A stretch of DNA of 64,000 bases from Pseudomonas alloputida (GTDB lineage: Bacteria; Pseudomonadota; Gammaproteobacteria; Pseudomonadales; Pseudomonadaceae). The translations under genes and the position numbers were made by a program. Positions within the stretch are counted from its first letter, which is position 1. Each line of letters opens with the position of its first letter. The notes beneath the pieces were generated by a model. The model had not been told where the DNA came from and ran no database searches. It was given only the letters and a program-made list of their open reading frames with translations. The stretch lies in NCBI RefSeq assembly GCF_021283545.2, contig NZ_CP128540.1, positions 6,236,501 through 6,300,500 of the forward strand, read 5' to 3'. Shown here one piece after another: positions 18,065 to 26,904 of this stretch.

Positions 18065-18312
18065 GACAGAAATGCAATAACTGCTGTTTTAATTGCCATC
18101 GACCAGGCTATGATAAAAATTAGGGCGACACCATCTATTAAACGCAGAGCACCGCTCAGCTAGATAAATTTAATTTCACAAACAAAACGGCTTCGTTTTG
18201 ACGTAGGCTAATTTTGAACTTTCACTTTAACTTACAAGTCTTTCTCGCGAGCAGAACATTCTTTTCAACTTTTGCTCGTTAATATGTCACCCATCAATGA
18301 GGGGCGAATACC

Positions 18313-18651
18313 ATGAGCTTTTTCAAAAATATCCTGGGCGGGCACCATGGCCGTGGAAACCACGGTGGAGGCAAGCACCACAGCGGGGGACATGGGGCCG
18401 AGCAATACGATCGCCATGGCCGGCAGCAGGGCTGCGACGGCGGCAACCAGGTGTATGACGGCGGGCGCCATGCCACTCCAGCCCCCATTAAAGATCTGCA
18501 GGGCTGCAGGCAGTGCCGGACGGCCAACGATCCGTCAGCACGCTTTTGTCTAAACTGCGGAACACCACTATCGAGTGGTTGCACCGCCTGTGGCTCGTTG
18601 CTGAGCGCAGGAGCAAAATTCTGCAGTCAGTGTGGCCAAGCGACGCTCTAA
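18313..18651 (+). CDS. Zinc-ribbon protein with His/Gly-rich N-terminus
   Basis: 112 aa. A His/Gly-rich N-terminus (GGHHGRGNHGGGKHH) is followed by two zinc ribbons: CRQCRTANDPSARFCLNCG and CTACGSLLSAGAKFCSQCG. Cytoplasmic. Many potential metal ligands and a position 54 bases ahead of a CDF exporter gene suggest zinc sensing, storage or delivery. This is an inference from composition and neighbourhood. Confidence 0.85.
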   Translation: MSFFKNILGGHHGRGNHGGGKHHSGGHGAEQYDRHGRQQGCDGGNQVYDGGRHATPAPIKDLQGCRQCRTANDPSARFCLNCGTPLSSGCTACGSLLSAGAKFCSQCGQATL

Positions 18652-18705
18652 CGATAGGCAGACAGGAAGGCCAACGAGACCACAACCCTGCGCAAGGAGA
18701 AATAC

Positions 18706-19611
18706 GTGGGTTCAAATCATGACCATGGCAGCGCTGCAGTACGCGAGGGGCATCAGAAGAAGCTAATCATGGCGCTCGCCTTGACTGGCAGCTTCATGAT
18801 TGCAGAAGTGATCGGTGCGTGGATTACCGGCAGCCTGGCGCTGCTGTCTGACGCATCCCACATGTTCACAGATACTGCCGCCTTGGCGATCTCACTGATT
18901 GCACTTCAGATAGCCAAGCGCCCGGCGGATCAGAAAAGAACCTTCGGCTATGCGCGCCTGGAGATTCTGGCTTCGACGTTCAACGCCGTGCTGCTCTTCC
19001 TGGTGGCGATGTACATCTTGTACGAGGCCTACCAGCGCTTTTTCATGCCGGCGGAGATCGCTACCGGGGCGATGATGTGGATCGCAATCGCCGGCCTGAT
19101 CATCAACCTAATCTCGATGCGCCTTCTGGCATCTGCGAGCAACGAGAGCCTTAACGTCAAAGGCGCCTACCTCGAAGTTTGGAGCGACATGCTCGGCTCG
19201 CTAGGCGTAATCATTGCAGCACTCATCATCCGCTTCACGGGCTGGACCTGGGTCGACACGATTGTCGCTGTGGCAATCGGACTTTGGGTACTGCCGCGGA
19301 CGTGGCAGTTGCTTCGCGAAAGCCTGGGGATTCTCATGGAGGGTGTGCCGAGGGGGCTCGACGTTACGGCAATCGAGGCCACCATCCGCGGCGTAGATGG
19401 GGTCACGGACGTTCATGACTTGCACGTCTGGGCCGTCAGCAGTGGCAGCAACGTGATGACGTCGCACGTAGTGGTACGGGATTCTGCAGATGGGGATGCT
19501 GTGTTGGCGGCCGTCGTGGATGCTGTCAGCGATGGATTTGAAATCCATCACTGCACCATCCAGATCGAGCGGGCAGCTTTCCACGAGAGCGTTCCCTCGC
19601 CCTCGCACTGA
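18706..19611 (+). CDS. czcD: Cation diffusion facilitator (CzcD-like Zn/Cd/Co exporter)
   Basis: 301 aa from a GTG start with AAGGAG upstream. Six transmembrane helices; the metal-site motif SDASHMFTDTAALAISL in TM2 and WVDTIVAVAIGLWVL in TM5 are characteristic, followed by a cytoplasmic C-terminal domain (VHDLHVWAVSSG) that binds metal. It exports Zn2+/Cd2+/Co2+ from cytoplasm to periplasm by proton antiport, feeding the CzcCBA pump. Same strand as the zinc-ribbon gene, probably one operon. Confidence 0.95.
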   Translation: MGSNHDHGSAAVREGHQKKLIMALALTGSFMIAEVIGAWITGSLALLSDASHMFTDTAALAISLIALQIAKRPADQKRTFGYARLEILASTFNAVLLFLVAMYILYEAYQRFFMPAEIATGAMMWIAIAGLIINLISMRLLASASNESLNVKGAYLEVWSDMLGSLGVIIAALIIRFTGWTWVDTIVAVAIGLWVLPRTWQLLRESLGILMEGVPRGLDVTAIEATIRGVDGVTDVHDLHVWAVSSGSNVMTSHVVVRDSADGDAVLAAVVDAVSDGFEIHHCTIQIERAAFHESVPSPSH

Positions 19612-19635
19612 TCGATCGGTAAACACCATGCAGAC

Positions 19636-19663
19636 ACATCCCCTTCCTGGCTGAGGGGGATGT
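19636..19663 (+). terminator. Hairpin after czcD
   Basis: Stem ACATCCCC / GGGGATGT with an 12-base loop, 25 bases after the czcD stop. The T-run is poor, so it may be only a weak terminator. Confidence 0.45.
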
Positions 19664-19768
19664 TGTAGAAGAAATGCGATGAGGGATGGCGTAAACGGCA
19701 GGAGCACTTCGAGAGGGGTTGGAGAATGGCTTCACCTCCCCCGTCCACAATCCCCAGAAGGTTCAGCG

Positions 19769-20119
19769 ATGGCTTGGATCATCACGAAGTACCTACTCAC
19801 TGCCGGAATAGTGATTCTCGTATCAGAGCTGGCGAAACGCAGTGACAAGCTGGGCGGCCTGGTCGCCGCCCTACCCCTGGTCACTGTCTTGACGCTGGTC
19901 TGGCTCTATTTGGAGAACCAGAGCATGGAGAAGATCTCCAATCATGCTTGGTACACGTTCTGGTACGTGCTTCCTACACTGCCGATGTTTATCGCGTTCC
20001 CGTTGCTGCTACCTAAGCTCGGCTTCTGGCCGACCCTTATCAGCAGCATCCTCATCACAATGGCCAGTTTCGGATGTTTCGCCGTACTGCTGCGCCGGTT
20101 CGGCATTGAGCTTCTATGA
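19769..20119 (+). CDS. DUF3147 family small membrane protein
   Basis: 116 aa, almost wholly hydrophobic with four transmembrane helices and the conserved N-terminal SELAKRSDKLGGLVAALPLVTVL of DUF3147. Function not established for the family. AGAAGG ribosome-binding site before the ATG. It lies behind czcD on the same strand and may be co-expressed. Confidence 0.8.
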   Translation: MAWIITKYLLTAGIVILVSELAKRSDKLGGLVAALPLVTVLTLVWLYLENQSMEKISNHAWYTFWYVLPTLPMFIAFPLLLPKLGFWPTLISSILITMASFGCFAVLLRRFGIELL

Positions 20120-20151
20120 TCCGGCGACCGCAGACATCATCTTGATGAGCC

Positions 20152-20478
20152 TTAACGGCTGTTAATACACTCGCCCTTCACCAGGTAGCGAACCATGTGC
20201 AGCTCGCCTTTCGAGTCTTCGTAGGTCATCATACTTCTTACATTACCGCAGTACCGCACGCTGGGTGATACATACACCAACTTACCAACGTCAAGGTCCA
20301 TACCGTAGGCATAGTCTTCAAGTTGAGGCATGGGCTTTTTTACGCGCTGAGCATAATCCGCAGTAGCCTCTCTAGCAGAACGCTCAATGCGTTGGTTTAT
20401 TTCCATACCGCTTTGTGCATTGGCTGTTAGTGATGTGAAGAGCATAAACACGGCGATCGCTGATACAGTAGTGTTCAT
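20152..20478 (-). CDS. DUF2790 family secreted protein, copy 1
   Basis: 108 aa with a signal peptide (MNTTVSAIAVFMLFTSLTANA) and the DUF2790 core: YAQRVKKPMPQLEDYAYGMDLDVGKLV, a conserved cysteine pair (YCGNVRSMMTYED and GECIN) and KGELHMVRYLV. Periplasmic; function unknown, with members repeatedly found beside metal genes in Pseudomonas. Its start is preceded by a structured RNA with its own terminator, so expression may need read-through. A second copy lies at 33999-34322. Confidence 0.9.
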   Translation of the reverse strand: MNTTVSAIAVFMLFTSLTANAQSGMEINQRIERSAREATADYAQRVKKPMPQLEDYAYGMDLDVGKLVYVSPSVRYCGNVRSMMTYEDSKGELHMVRYLVKGECINSR

Positions 20479-20489
20479 AAGAAGTCCCT

Positions 20490-20660
20490 TAATAAAAAAG
20501 CGCCCGTAGGGGGGCGCTAAAATTCACCTACCAAAGGAGCGTATGGTTTACAGGTGAATGCATTGACGAGAACAACTGCCCGCTGCTCTTGCCAAGCTGC
20601 TTTGAAATGAGACAATTTCCAAAGCAGCGATGCCTCTTCCGCTGCCCTTAAACTAGCAAA
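20490..20660 (-). ncRNA. Structured leader or small RNA, copy A
   Basis: From the predicted start near 20660 to a terminator ending near 20494, the minus-strand transcript holds three hairpins: GCTGCTTTG/CAAAGCAGC (20620-20628 with 20596-20604), ATTCACCT/AGGTGAAT (20552-20559 with 20522-20529) enclosing the loop sequence GCTCCTTTGGTA (20540-20529), and the terminator AGCGCCC/GGGCGCT plus T6. The last two recur in copy B behind oprD (43988-44060). The terminator ends only about 15 nt before the DUF2790 start codon. Confidence 0.6.
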
Positions 20661-20664
20661 GGAG

Positions 20665-20698
20665 GCTAACACCAAGATGATCGCGCAATTACAATTTG
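20665..20698 (-). promoter_or_regulatory. CzcR-type promoter of the DUF2790/RNA A transcript
   Basis: Minus strand: box CAAATTGTAATT, 16 bases containing ATCATCTTG, then GTTAGC. Nearly the same downstream bases follow the box at 24065-24098 (TCACCTTG, GTTAGC). Confidence 0.65.
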
Positions 20699-21167
20699 GA
20701 CATGTAATAGATTGTAAGGTAATTATTCGGGAGACTACTGAGCCACCAAGTGAACTAATTCGCAGAAAGGCGTAGCAGTTCGCGGCCGTGCATGGGGACT
20801 GCCTGCGTGGCGCACTCGATGCAAGGCCAGCGCCAGTCTCTGCAAGCTGGCGACCGAAATACTGCCTGTCATGGCCGATTCCGCCTGTCAGGCGAAGCTG
20901 TCATACACCGTCGCAGACCCCAGAATCCGCTAAGCTCAGAGCTGGAGCCTGCATGACTGTCAGAAATCTTGCGGCTACATTACAAATTTGTAGGATTTCG
21001 CCGCGGCCAGCTTCTTCGCGTTAAGATTCAAGCGTCCTCAGGTGACCCGGCGTATGGACAGAGGTAGCGACTACCACATGCCATACCCTCAGCCTATCTT
21101 TCGAACAGCCTGCAACCATAATCTTGGCGGATTAGGCCAACTCCTTCCTCACACCTTGAGATAAGTT
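20699..21167 (+). promoter_or_regulatory. Upstream region of czcRS with a palindromic box
   Basis: About 470 bases with no convincing gene. The perfect palindrome TACAAATTTGTA at 20981-20992 lies about 180 bases before czcR and resembles the box of the metal promoters; it is a plausible CzcR autoregulatory site, although the following bases do not give the strict -10 seen elsewhere. A second TTGTAAGGTAATTA stretch is at 20712. Confidence 0.45.
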
Positions 21168-21842
21168 ATGCGCGTTCTAGTTGTGGAAGACGAAATTAAA
21201 ACTGCCGAATATCTTCAGCAGGGCCTATCCGAAAGCGGGTATGTCGTAGATATCGTGCACAACGGTGTAGATGCCCTGCACTTGTTCAACACTAATGTCT
21301 ATTCGTTGGTCCTTCTGGACGTGAACCTCCCCGGTATCGACGGCTGGGACCTGCTGGAAACCATCCGTAAGACCAGCCGGGTCCGCATCATCATGCTGAC
21401 CGCCCGCGGACGCATCAATGACAAGCTCAAGGGCTTGGACGGCGGCGCGGATGACTACCTTGTGAAGCCATTCGAATTCCCTGAACTGCTTGCTCGCATC
21501 CGTTCGCTGCAACGCCGTGGTGATGAGTTGGTCGAGAAGAGCTCGCTGAAAATTGCGGATCTGGAACTCGACTCCGTCCGCCATCGCGTCTTCCGCGGTG
21601 GCACACGCATCGATCTCACCACCAAGGAATTTGCGCTTCTGCACCTGCTCATGAGCCGAACGGGCGAAGCGCTGACTCGTTCCCAGATCATCTCGTTGGT
21701 CTGGGATATGAATTTCGATTGCGACACCAATGTCATCGATGTAGCCATCCGGCGCTTGCGCTCGAAGATCGATGACCCGTTTGAAACCAAGCTCATTCAC
21801 ACGCTTCGTGGCGTTGGGTACGTTTTTGAGGAACGCGCATGA
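21168..21842 (+). CDS. czcR: Heavy-metal two-component response regulator CzcR
   Basis: 224 aa, OmpR/PhoB type. Receiver domain with the acidic pair VVEDE, phospho-acceptor Asp in [16 protein letters not shown] and [12 protein letters not shown]; winged-helix DNA-binding domain from about residue 125 with [20 protein letters not shown]. It overlaps czcS by 4 bases. Expected to act on Zn/Cd/Co signals and to bind the ATTGTAAT-type boxes found in this cluster. Confidence 0.95.
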   Translation: MRVLVVEDEIKTAEYLQQGLSESGYVVDIVHNGVDALHLFNTNVYSLVLLDVNLPGIDGWDLLETIRKTSRVRIIMLTARGRINDKLKGLDGGADDYLVKPFEFPELLARIRSLQRRGDELVEKSSLKIADLELDSVRHRVFRGGTRIDLTTKEFALLHLLMSRTGEALTRSQIISLVWDMNFDCDTNVIDVAIRRLRSKIDDPFETKLIHTLRGVGYVFEERA

Positions 21843-23257
21843 GGCCATTCAGCCTGGCTGCAAAGCTGGGGTTAAAAGTTGGGTTGATGAGCGCAGCGTT
21901 GCTGCTTCTGTTCGCCACCTTTGGCTATCTGATGGTAGGTAAGGCTCTGGAAAGAAATGCCCGAGCGGACCTGGAAGTAAAGATGGCGGGGATGGCTCAC
22001 AACCTGTCCACCATCCCGGATACCTCCGGCGTCAACGCAGATGCACATCAGCTTGTCGATTTGGTCATGGGCCACAACAACCTGTATGTGAGCATATTCG
22101 ATACCTCACAGAATCAGACTCCTCTGCTCTCGATTGGCTCGAAACAGGTCAATCTGGAGGTGCACAAGTTTCAGCCGGCGGCCCAGCCTAAAGAGCATGA
22201 ATGGCGTGATACGCAGGACCGTCCTCTGCTGAGTGCTTCTCGGATCATGCGCTTGGGCGATGGAACAGAGGTCAGCGTCTATATGACCATGGACCAGTCA
22301 TCCAGTGAGGCACTGCTTGATGCGTTGCTGACTTGGGCCTTGATGATGTCCCCCGTCATCCTCGCACTGATCTTGGCCATTGGCTGGTGGACCGTGCGCA
22401 GAGGCCTGCTGCCGCTGACCAAATTCCTCAAGGTGGCGTCAAAGATCTCAACGGAGAGCCTCGACCATCGTCTTCCGACTGATGGGATGCCGGCAGAACT
22501 CAAGAAGCTCGCCGACGGCATCAACATCATGCTGGCTCGCCTGGATGATGGCGTTCAGCAGCTCTCGCAGTTCTCTGACGACCTTGCCCACGAACTTCGA
22601 GCACCGCTTTCCAACCTGATGGGCAAGGCCCAGGTTGCCTTGACCAGAGAAAGATCGCTTTCCGAGTACCGGGAGGTTCTAGAGTCGTGCACAGAAGAGT
22701 TGGACCGCATGAGCCGCATGGTTTCCGACATGCTGTTCTTGGCCCAGGTCAGTCACCCTGCGTCCATGGTGGAGTTCGAACCGGTGTCCCTGGTCGACGA
22801 GGTTCAGCGCGTATGCGACCTCTTCAGCATTTCGGCAGAGGAAGGCGAGATCCAGCTGCAGATTTCTGGGAGTGATGATGTGGTACGCGGGAACCGCCTG
22901 ATGGTTCAACGGGCCGTCTCAAACCTCGTGTCGAACGCGATCCGCTACTGCCCTCGCGGCCGCACGGTCTACGTGAAGGTGCAGCATAGTGCGAGCGGTA
23001 CGACCTTGAGTGTCGGCAACCCCGGCCGCGGTATTGCCAAGGAACACCATGCGCACTTATTTGAGCGGTTCTACCGTGTGGACAAGAGCCGAGCACGGAG
23101 CGAAGGCGGTACCGGTCTTGGCTTGGCCATTGTGCAGTCGATCATGAGCCTGCACCAAGGGTCGGCGAGCGTGGAGGTGACCGAAGAAAACTTCACCTGG
23201 TTCCACCTTCACTTTCCCGCAGCCCAGCAACTGCAGCCAGCAATGACCGCCGCTTAA
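21839..23257 (+). CDS. czcS: Heavy-metal sensor histidine kinase CzcS
   Basis: 472 aa. TM1 (residues 10-35), a periplasmic sensor region to about residue 160, TM2 ([18 protein letters not shown]), HAMP, the phospho-acceptor His in [17 protein letters not shown], and an ATPase domain with N-box [13 protein letters not shown] and G-boxes NPGRGI and [10 protein letters not shown]. It senses periplasmic metal and phosphorylates CzcR. Confidence 0.95.
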   Translation: MRPFSLAAKLGLKVGLMSAALLLLFATFGYLMVGKALERNARADLEVKMAGMAHNLSTIPDTSGVNADAHQLVDLVMGHNNLYVSIFDTSQNQTPLLSIGSKQVNLEVHKFQPAAQPKEHEWRDTQDRPLLSASRIMRLGDGTEVSVYMTMDQSSSEALLDALLTWALMMSPVILALILAIGWWTVRRGLLPLTKFLKVASKISTESLDHRLPTDGMPAELKKLADGINIMLARLDDGVQQLSQFSDDLAHELRAPLSNLMGKAQVALTRERSLSEYREVLESCTEELDRMSRMVSDMLFLAQVSHPASMVEFEPVSLVDEVQRVCDLFSISAEEGEIQLQISGSDDVVRGNRLMVQRAVSNLVSNAIRYCPRGRTVYVKVQHSASGTTLSVGNPGRGIAKEHHAHLFERFYRVDKSRARSEGGTGLGLAIVQSIMSLHQGSASVEVTEENFTWFHLHFPAAQQLQPAMTAA

Positions 23258-23275
23258 ACCGCGCAGACATGATTA

Positions 23276-23300
23276 GGCCCGTCCATCGACGGGCCTTTTT
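23276..23300 (+). terminator. Terminator of czcRS
   Basis: Stem GGCCCGTC/GACGGGCC with loop CATC followed by TTTTTG, about 20 bases after the czcS stop. Confidence 0.9.
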
Positions 23301-23314
23301 GTTTGCTCAATGCA

Positions 23315-23902
23315 TCAGTGCCGGAGGACCACAGGGTCCATAGGCGACCGCAGAATCACCGACTTGATGATCTTCTGCTCGTCAGGATTGGCGTTCTTCC
23401 ACAGGTGTGAGAAGTACTGAGCATTCACTTTCTCTTGAGCACTTACGCTGCCGGCGGCATCGATCAGGCGCATGGTCGAGTAGACACAGATCAGCGCCAG
23501 AATGAAGAACGACGTGGCGACCACCATCACATAACGCTTGGCCAGCACCGGTGCCCGCTTGAGCTCCTGGATAGAGGCGTCCGCCGCCTTTGTCGCTGCT
23601 GTAAGCTCCGAGATCAGTGGCTGGATGGCGGTGTCGACTCCGCGGCATGCAGCTGAATACGCTGATGCAGCGGCGCGCAAGGCAACCTCCTCCGCGTTCG
23701 ACCAAGCCTTCTCCGCCTTTCGCACCTCCTCCTGAATCTGCCGGCCGACAGCGTCCACCTGCTCCACCAGTTCGTTCGACCTCTCCAGAACAGCGCTGGA
23801 GGTCCGCGTCTGCGAGGTCAGCTCATCGAGCTGGACAGTGAGTTTTTCAGTGCAGCGGCGAAAGTCACCGATAGCAACTGCCCAGGGCTCTATGTCATTC
23901 AT
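23315..23902 (-). CDS. Coiled-coil protein with one membrane span, unknown function
   Basis: 195 aa. A long helical, alanine- and glutamate-rich coiled coil (residues 15-120, e.g. LDELTSQTRTSSAVLERSNE) is followed by one transmembrane segment (YVMVVATSFFILALICVYS) and a short C-terminus. The layout recalls plasmid mobilisation or conjugation accessory proteins, but no family is recognised. Convergent with czcS; a further ATTGTAAT-type box (23957-23968) lies upstream but faces away from this gene. Confidence 0.7.
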   Translation of the reverse strand: MNDIEPWAVAIGDFRRCTEKLTVQLDELTSQTRTSSAVLERSNELVEQVDAVGRQIQEEVRKAEKAWSNAEEVALRAAASAYSAACRGVDTAIQPLISELTAATKAADASIQELKRAPVLAKRYVMVVATSFFILALICVYSTMRLIDAAGSVSAQEKVNAQYFSHLWKNANPDEQKIIKSVILRSPMDPVVLRH

Positions 23903-24064
23903 GGCTATCTCCTAGGGCGGCCAACAACGCCGCGCTGAATTAACGCGCTAGATATCAAAATTGTAATTTAAGAGAAAATTCTTAGTCGCCCTCGACAGTG
24001 CCGAGATAGACATGATCCTTCCAGATTTGAGGATTTAACGCATCCTGCCTGCCGCCAAAATTAC

Positions 24065-24098
24065 GGAATTGTAATTATTGACTCACCTTGTCGTTAGC
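24065..24098 (+). promoter_or_regulatory. CzcR-type promoter of the small secreted protein
   Basis: Box GGAATTGTAATT, 16 bases (containing TCACCTTG), then GTTAGC. Same spacing as the eptA, gtrA, DUF2790, czcC and oprD promoters. An additional box AAAATTGTAATT at 23957-23968 lies 100 bases upstream without a matching -10. Confidence 0.65.
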
Positions 24099-24168
24099 TT
24101 CGCGTTCCTAAACTACAAACCAACAAAGGCCGCTAATCAGGCAGGCCTAGTATGAACCGAGGTTCACA

Positions 24169-24390
24169 ATGAAATTTGTCAAATCTATCGCTATTGGCAG
24201 CCTGCTGCTGGGTCTCATGGGTACCGCTTACGCTGAAGGTGGCTTCGAGCGAGCGAAACAGTTCAATGAAAACTTCCGAACCGAACAGGCTCGCCTATGG
24301 AGCGATGACTCTTCGGACCAGAACAAACAACAAGTCGCTCAAGAGCAAAAGAAAGAAAGCAAGGATGGTAAGGAACAAGCCGACAATTAA
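24169..24390 (+). CDS. Small secreted protein, possibly PtrA-N-terminal-like
   Basis: 73 aa: signal peptide (MKFVKSIAIGSLLLGLMGTAYA) followed by a hydrophilic, Gln/Lys/Asp-rich mature part of about 50 residues starting EGGFERAKQFNENFRTEQ. The composition resembles the short periplasmic, metal-induced proteins labelled PtrA N-terminal in Pseudomonas; this is a tentative match. The CzcR-type promoter upstream and terminator downstream make it a single-gene unit. Confidence 0.8.
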   Translation: MKFVKSIAIGSLLLGLMGTAYAEGGFERAKQFNENFRTEQARLWSDDSSDQNKQQVAQEQKKESKDGKEQADN

Positions 24391-24432
24391 TCGGCGGTTA
24401 AATAGGACTTCAAATGACGAAAGAAATCGACA

Positions 24433-24462
24433 AAAAAGCCAGGATAAAACCTGGCTTTTTTG
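24433..24462. terminator. Bidirectional terminator
   Basis: AAAAAAGCCAGG / CCTGGCTTTTTT with loop ATAAAA, between the convergent small secreted protein gene and the ArnT-like gene; it works for both strands. Confidence 0.92.
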
Positions 24463-24472
24463 TGCTTGGAAT

Positions 24473-25927
24473 TTAGCCTTCGTTCTTGCGAGGCGTTTCC
24501 GCATTGCTTTCTCCAGCCAGACCCTCGGCACCTTGTACGGTACGTTTCCAATGGCACAGCATGAGCTGGCTGGCGTTCGCTTCGGTGATCGCTGTACATG
24601 CTAGATCAGCGGGCAGACCATCCTTGCTGTCTCGCAAGCGCCTGGACAGATAGAACGAGCCATCCTGCGGCCACTTGGCAGGATCCTTGATGTTCTCGGA
24701 CTTTCCGCTGCTGTAAAACTCCGACGAGTATGAGCGGCGGCCAGGATAGATCAGGGGAGCGGAATGAGCAGACTGCACATTGAGCCAGGCTTGAACCACA
24801 TCTCGCTGATTCTGAGGTCGCTCCTCAAGTACCCCGGCGTAGATGATGCCCGCACCGATGATTGGTAACACCAATGCACTCGCCGCGGCAGCCCATGTAG
24901 TCTTCGGGCCAACATCGCTGATCCGTCCGGATAGCAGCAATGCCCAGGCTGGCAGCGCAGGTAGCAGGTAGGTCCACAGAATGTTGCCTGCAAATGTGAA
25001 GAAGACCGGTGTCGCCAAGGCCCACAGCCAGAGGTAAGCCTCGAAGCGCTGCATTGATTCACGCTTGCGGATCAGTAATGGTAAGAAAAAGGCCCACGGC
25101 AGTAGCGACAGTCCGAGCTGGATCCAGATGGTGCCATATGGCTTGGCATGAGCACTGCCGTATAGGTCGCCCGCCCAGTTACTGACGACGTAGCGGCTCC
25201 AGTGCTCACCAACGAAGAAGTACTCCATGAAGCCGGGCGTTTTCATCTCGGCCGCGACATACCAAGGCACGGATATACCGAACATGAGTACAAGGCCGCT
25301 GATCCAGGGAAGCCTCAGTACCCGTCCCCATTCCTTGTAGATAACGAACCAGGCGAATGCCGGCGCCCCCATAAGCACTAGGGTCAGAGGGCCTTTGGCA
25401 AGCAAGCCCAGCCCGAGACCTGCGAACATCAGGTAGGCATCCGCCTTGCTGGCGCACTTCATCCAACGCCAGAAACCGTAGCTGGCCAGCAGAATCGAGA
25501 ACGACAAAACAGGGTCGGTCAGCACGACACCGCTGGAGACTAGGCCAAGGGTGGTGCTGGAAAAGATAATGGCGGCCCAGATGCCGGCGTTACGGGAAAT
25601 CTGCTGCGTGCCGAGTTTGATGATGATGAAACAGCTTGCCAGGTGCAGCAGCCACGCCGGGAAACGCGCAGCGAACTCGTTAACGCCGAAGACCGTCATG
25701 CTTGCGGCCTGGGTCCAGAAGGACAACGGTGGCTTGCCCCAGAACGGTACCCCGTAGTCGAACATGGGCGTGATCCAGTCATTCAACTCGACCATCTTGC
25801 GAGCCATTTCAGCGTAGCGAGCCTCCGATGTGTCCATCAGTGGATAGATGCCCAGCCCCACCAAACGCAAGAGCAAAATCGAACCCAGGATCCACCACAG
25901 CGTCCGCTCGTTTTTCAGGCTCAGCAT
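24473..25927 (-). CDS. ArnT/PMT-family membrane glycosyltransferase
   Basis: 484 aa with about 10-12 transmembrane helices. The first periplasmic loop has the GT-C catalytic signature LMDTSEARYAEMARKM, with WITPMFDYGVPFWGKPPLSFW following, as in ArnT. It uses a polyprenyl-phosphate sugar to modify lipid A or other envelope glycans in the periplasm. Third gene of gtrA-GT2-arnT; its ATG overlaps the GT2 stop. No arnA/arnB neighbours, so the sugar may not be aminoarabinose. Confidence 0.88.
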   Translation of the reverse strand: MLSLKNERTLWWILGSILLLRLVGLGIYPLMDTSEARYAEMARKMVELNDWITPMFDYGVPFWGKPPLSFWTQAASMTVFGVNEFAARFPAWLLHLASCFIIIKLGTQQISRNAGIWAAIIFSSTTLGLVSSGVVLTDPVLSFSILLASYGFWRWMKCASKADAYLMFAGLGLGLLAKGPLTLVLMGAPAFAWFVIYKEWGRVLRLPWISGLVLMFGISVPWYVAAEMKTPGFMEYFFVGEHWSRYVVSNWAGDLYGSAHAKPYGTIWIQLGLSLLPWAFFLPLLIRKRESMQRFEAYLWLWALATPVFFTFAGNILWTYLLPALPAWALLLSGRISDVGPKTTWAAAASALVLPIIGAGIIYAGVLEERPQNQRDVVQAWLNVQSAHSAPLIYPGRRSYSSEFYSSGKSENIKDPAKWPQDGSFYLSRRLRDSKDGLPADLACTAITEANASQLMLCHWKRTVQGAEGLAGESNAETPRKNEG

Positions 25928-26904
25928 TTCTTACCCTCGATCGAGGCCATCGAAGGGTGGAGTGACACGGGATCCGCCTTGCTGCTGTGCTTCAGGAAAT
26001 AGAGAGGCCGGCGCTTCACTTCCGCGAGTGTCACGCCCAGGTACTCCCCCACCATGGCGACACCGACGCACATGAATGAAGCCATTCCGACGATCAGGTG
26101 ATGGATGTCGAAACTTCCTGCCACAAGCGACGCAAGCATGTAGCAGATGCTGGAGACGAAAAGACCGAAACTGATGAGGCTGAAAATGCGCAGCGGTTTG
26201 CGAGAGAAGCTGACGATGCTTTCGATGGCCAGATTGAACAGGCCAGCTGCATTCCACTTGGTGCTGCCGGCATGGCGAACGGTGCGATTGTAGGGCAGCT
26301 CGATGGTACGGAAGCCTACCCAGCCGATCATGCCTTTGAGAATCCTGGAGCGTTCGTCCAGCGCCCGCAGTGCTGCCAGCGGCGCAGGCCCAATCAATCG
26401 GAAATCGCTGACATCGGCCGGCATGTCCACCTTCTCCACCAGGCGCTGCATGACCCAGTAGTAAGCCCGGGCACTCATGCGCTTAAACCACGAATCACCG
26501 ACTCTCAGGTTGCGTTGCATGTTCACCACGTCGTAACCGCGTTGCCAGTGGTCCACCATGGCCGAGATGAGCTCTGGTGGGTCCTGCAGGTCGACATCGA
26601 TGAAGATCAGCGCACTGCCACGGGCATGGTCTATCCCGGCGCTGAGTGCAGCCTCTTTGCCGAAGTTGCGACTCAGGGACAGACAACGTACAGATGACCC
26701 ATCCTGATAGTGGCGAAGAATGTCGGCCGTTCGGTCGTTACTGCCATCGTCGATATAGAGGATTTCGCAGGAGACGGGTAAGCGCTTCACGACGCGGGTG
26801 ATCCGCTGGTGGAACTCGGGGATGGTTTCCTCTTCCTGGAAGCAAGGGACGACGATGGTTAACAAGGGATCAGGGCGCTCGGGAAAGCGATGTAATGTCT
26901 GCAT
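25921..26904 (-). CDS. GT2 polyprenyl-phosphate glycosyltransferase (GtrB/ArnC-like)
   Basis: 327 aa from ATG 26904. GT-A domain: LTIVVPCFQEEETIPEF, YIDDGSNDRT and the metal-binding IDVDLQDPPE; then two C-terminal transmembrane helices (IFSLISFGLFVSSICYM; MASFMCVGVAMVGEYLG) typical of GtrB/DPM1-like enzymes. It charges undecaprenyl phosphate with a sugar at the inner face. Overlaps gtrA by 35 bases, indicating tight coupling. Confidence 0.9.
   Translation of the reverse strand: MQTLHRFPERPDPLLTIVVPCFQEEETIPEFHQRITRVVKRLPVSCEILYIDDGSNDRTADILRHYQDGSSVRCLSLSRNFGKEAALSAGIDHARGSALIFIDVDLQDPPELISAMVDHWQRGYDVVNMQRNLRVGDSWFKRMSARAYYWVMQRLVEKVDMPADVSDFRLIGPAPLAALRALDERSRILKGMIGWVGFRTIELPYNRTVRHAGSTKWNAAGLFNLAIESIVSFSRKPLRIFSLISFGLFVSSICYMLASLVAGSFDIHHLIVGMASFMCVGVAMVGEYLGVTLAEVKRRPLYFLKHSSKADPVSLHPSMASIEGKKC

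Noticed and set aside
20788..21024. Small plus-strand frame before czcR
   Set aside because: Mixed composition, no ribosome-binding site, and it overlaps the palindromic regulatory box.
23957..23968. Ninth CzcR-type promoter
   Set aside because: The box AAAATTGTAATT is present, but the hexamer 16 nt downstream is GTCGCC, unlike the other -10 elements; kept only as an extra box near 24065-24098.
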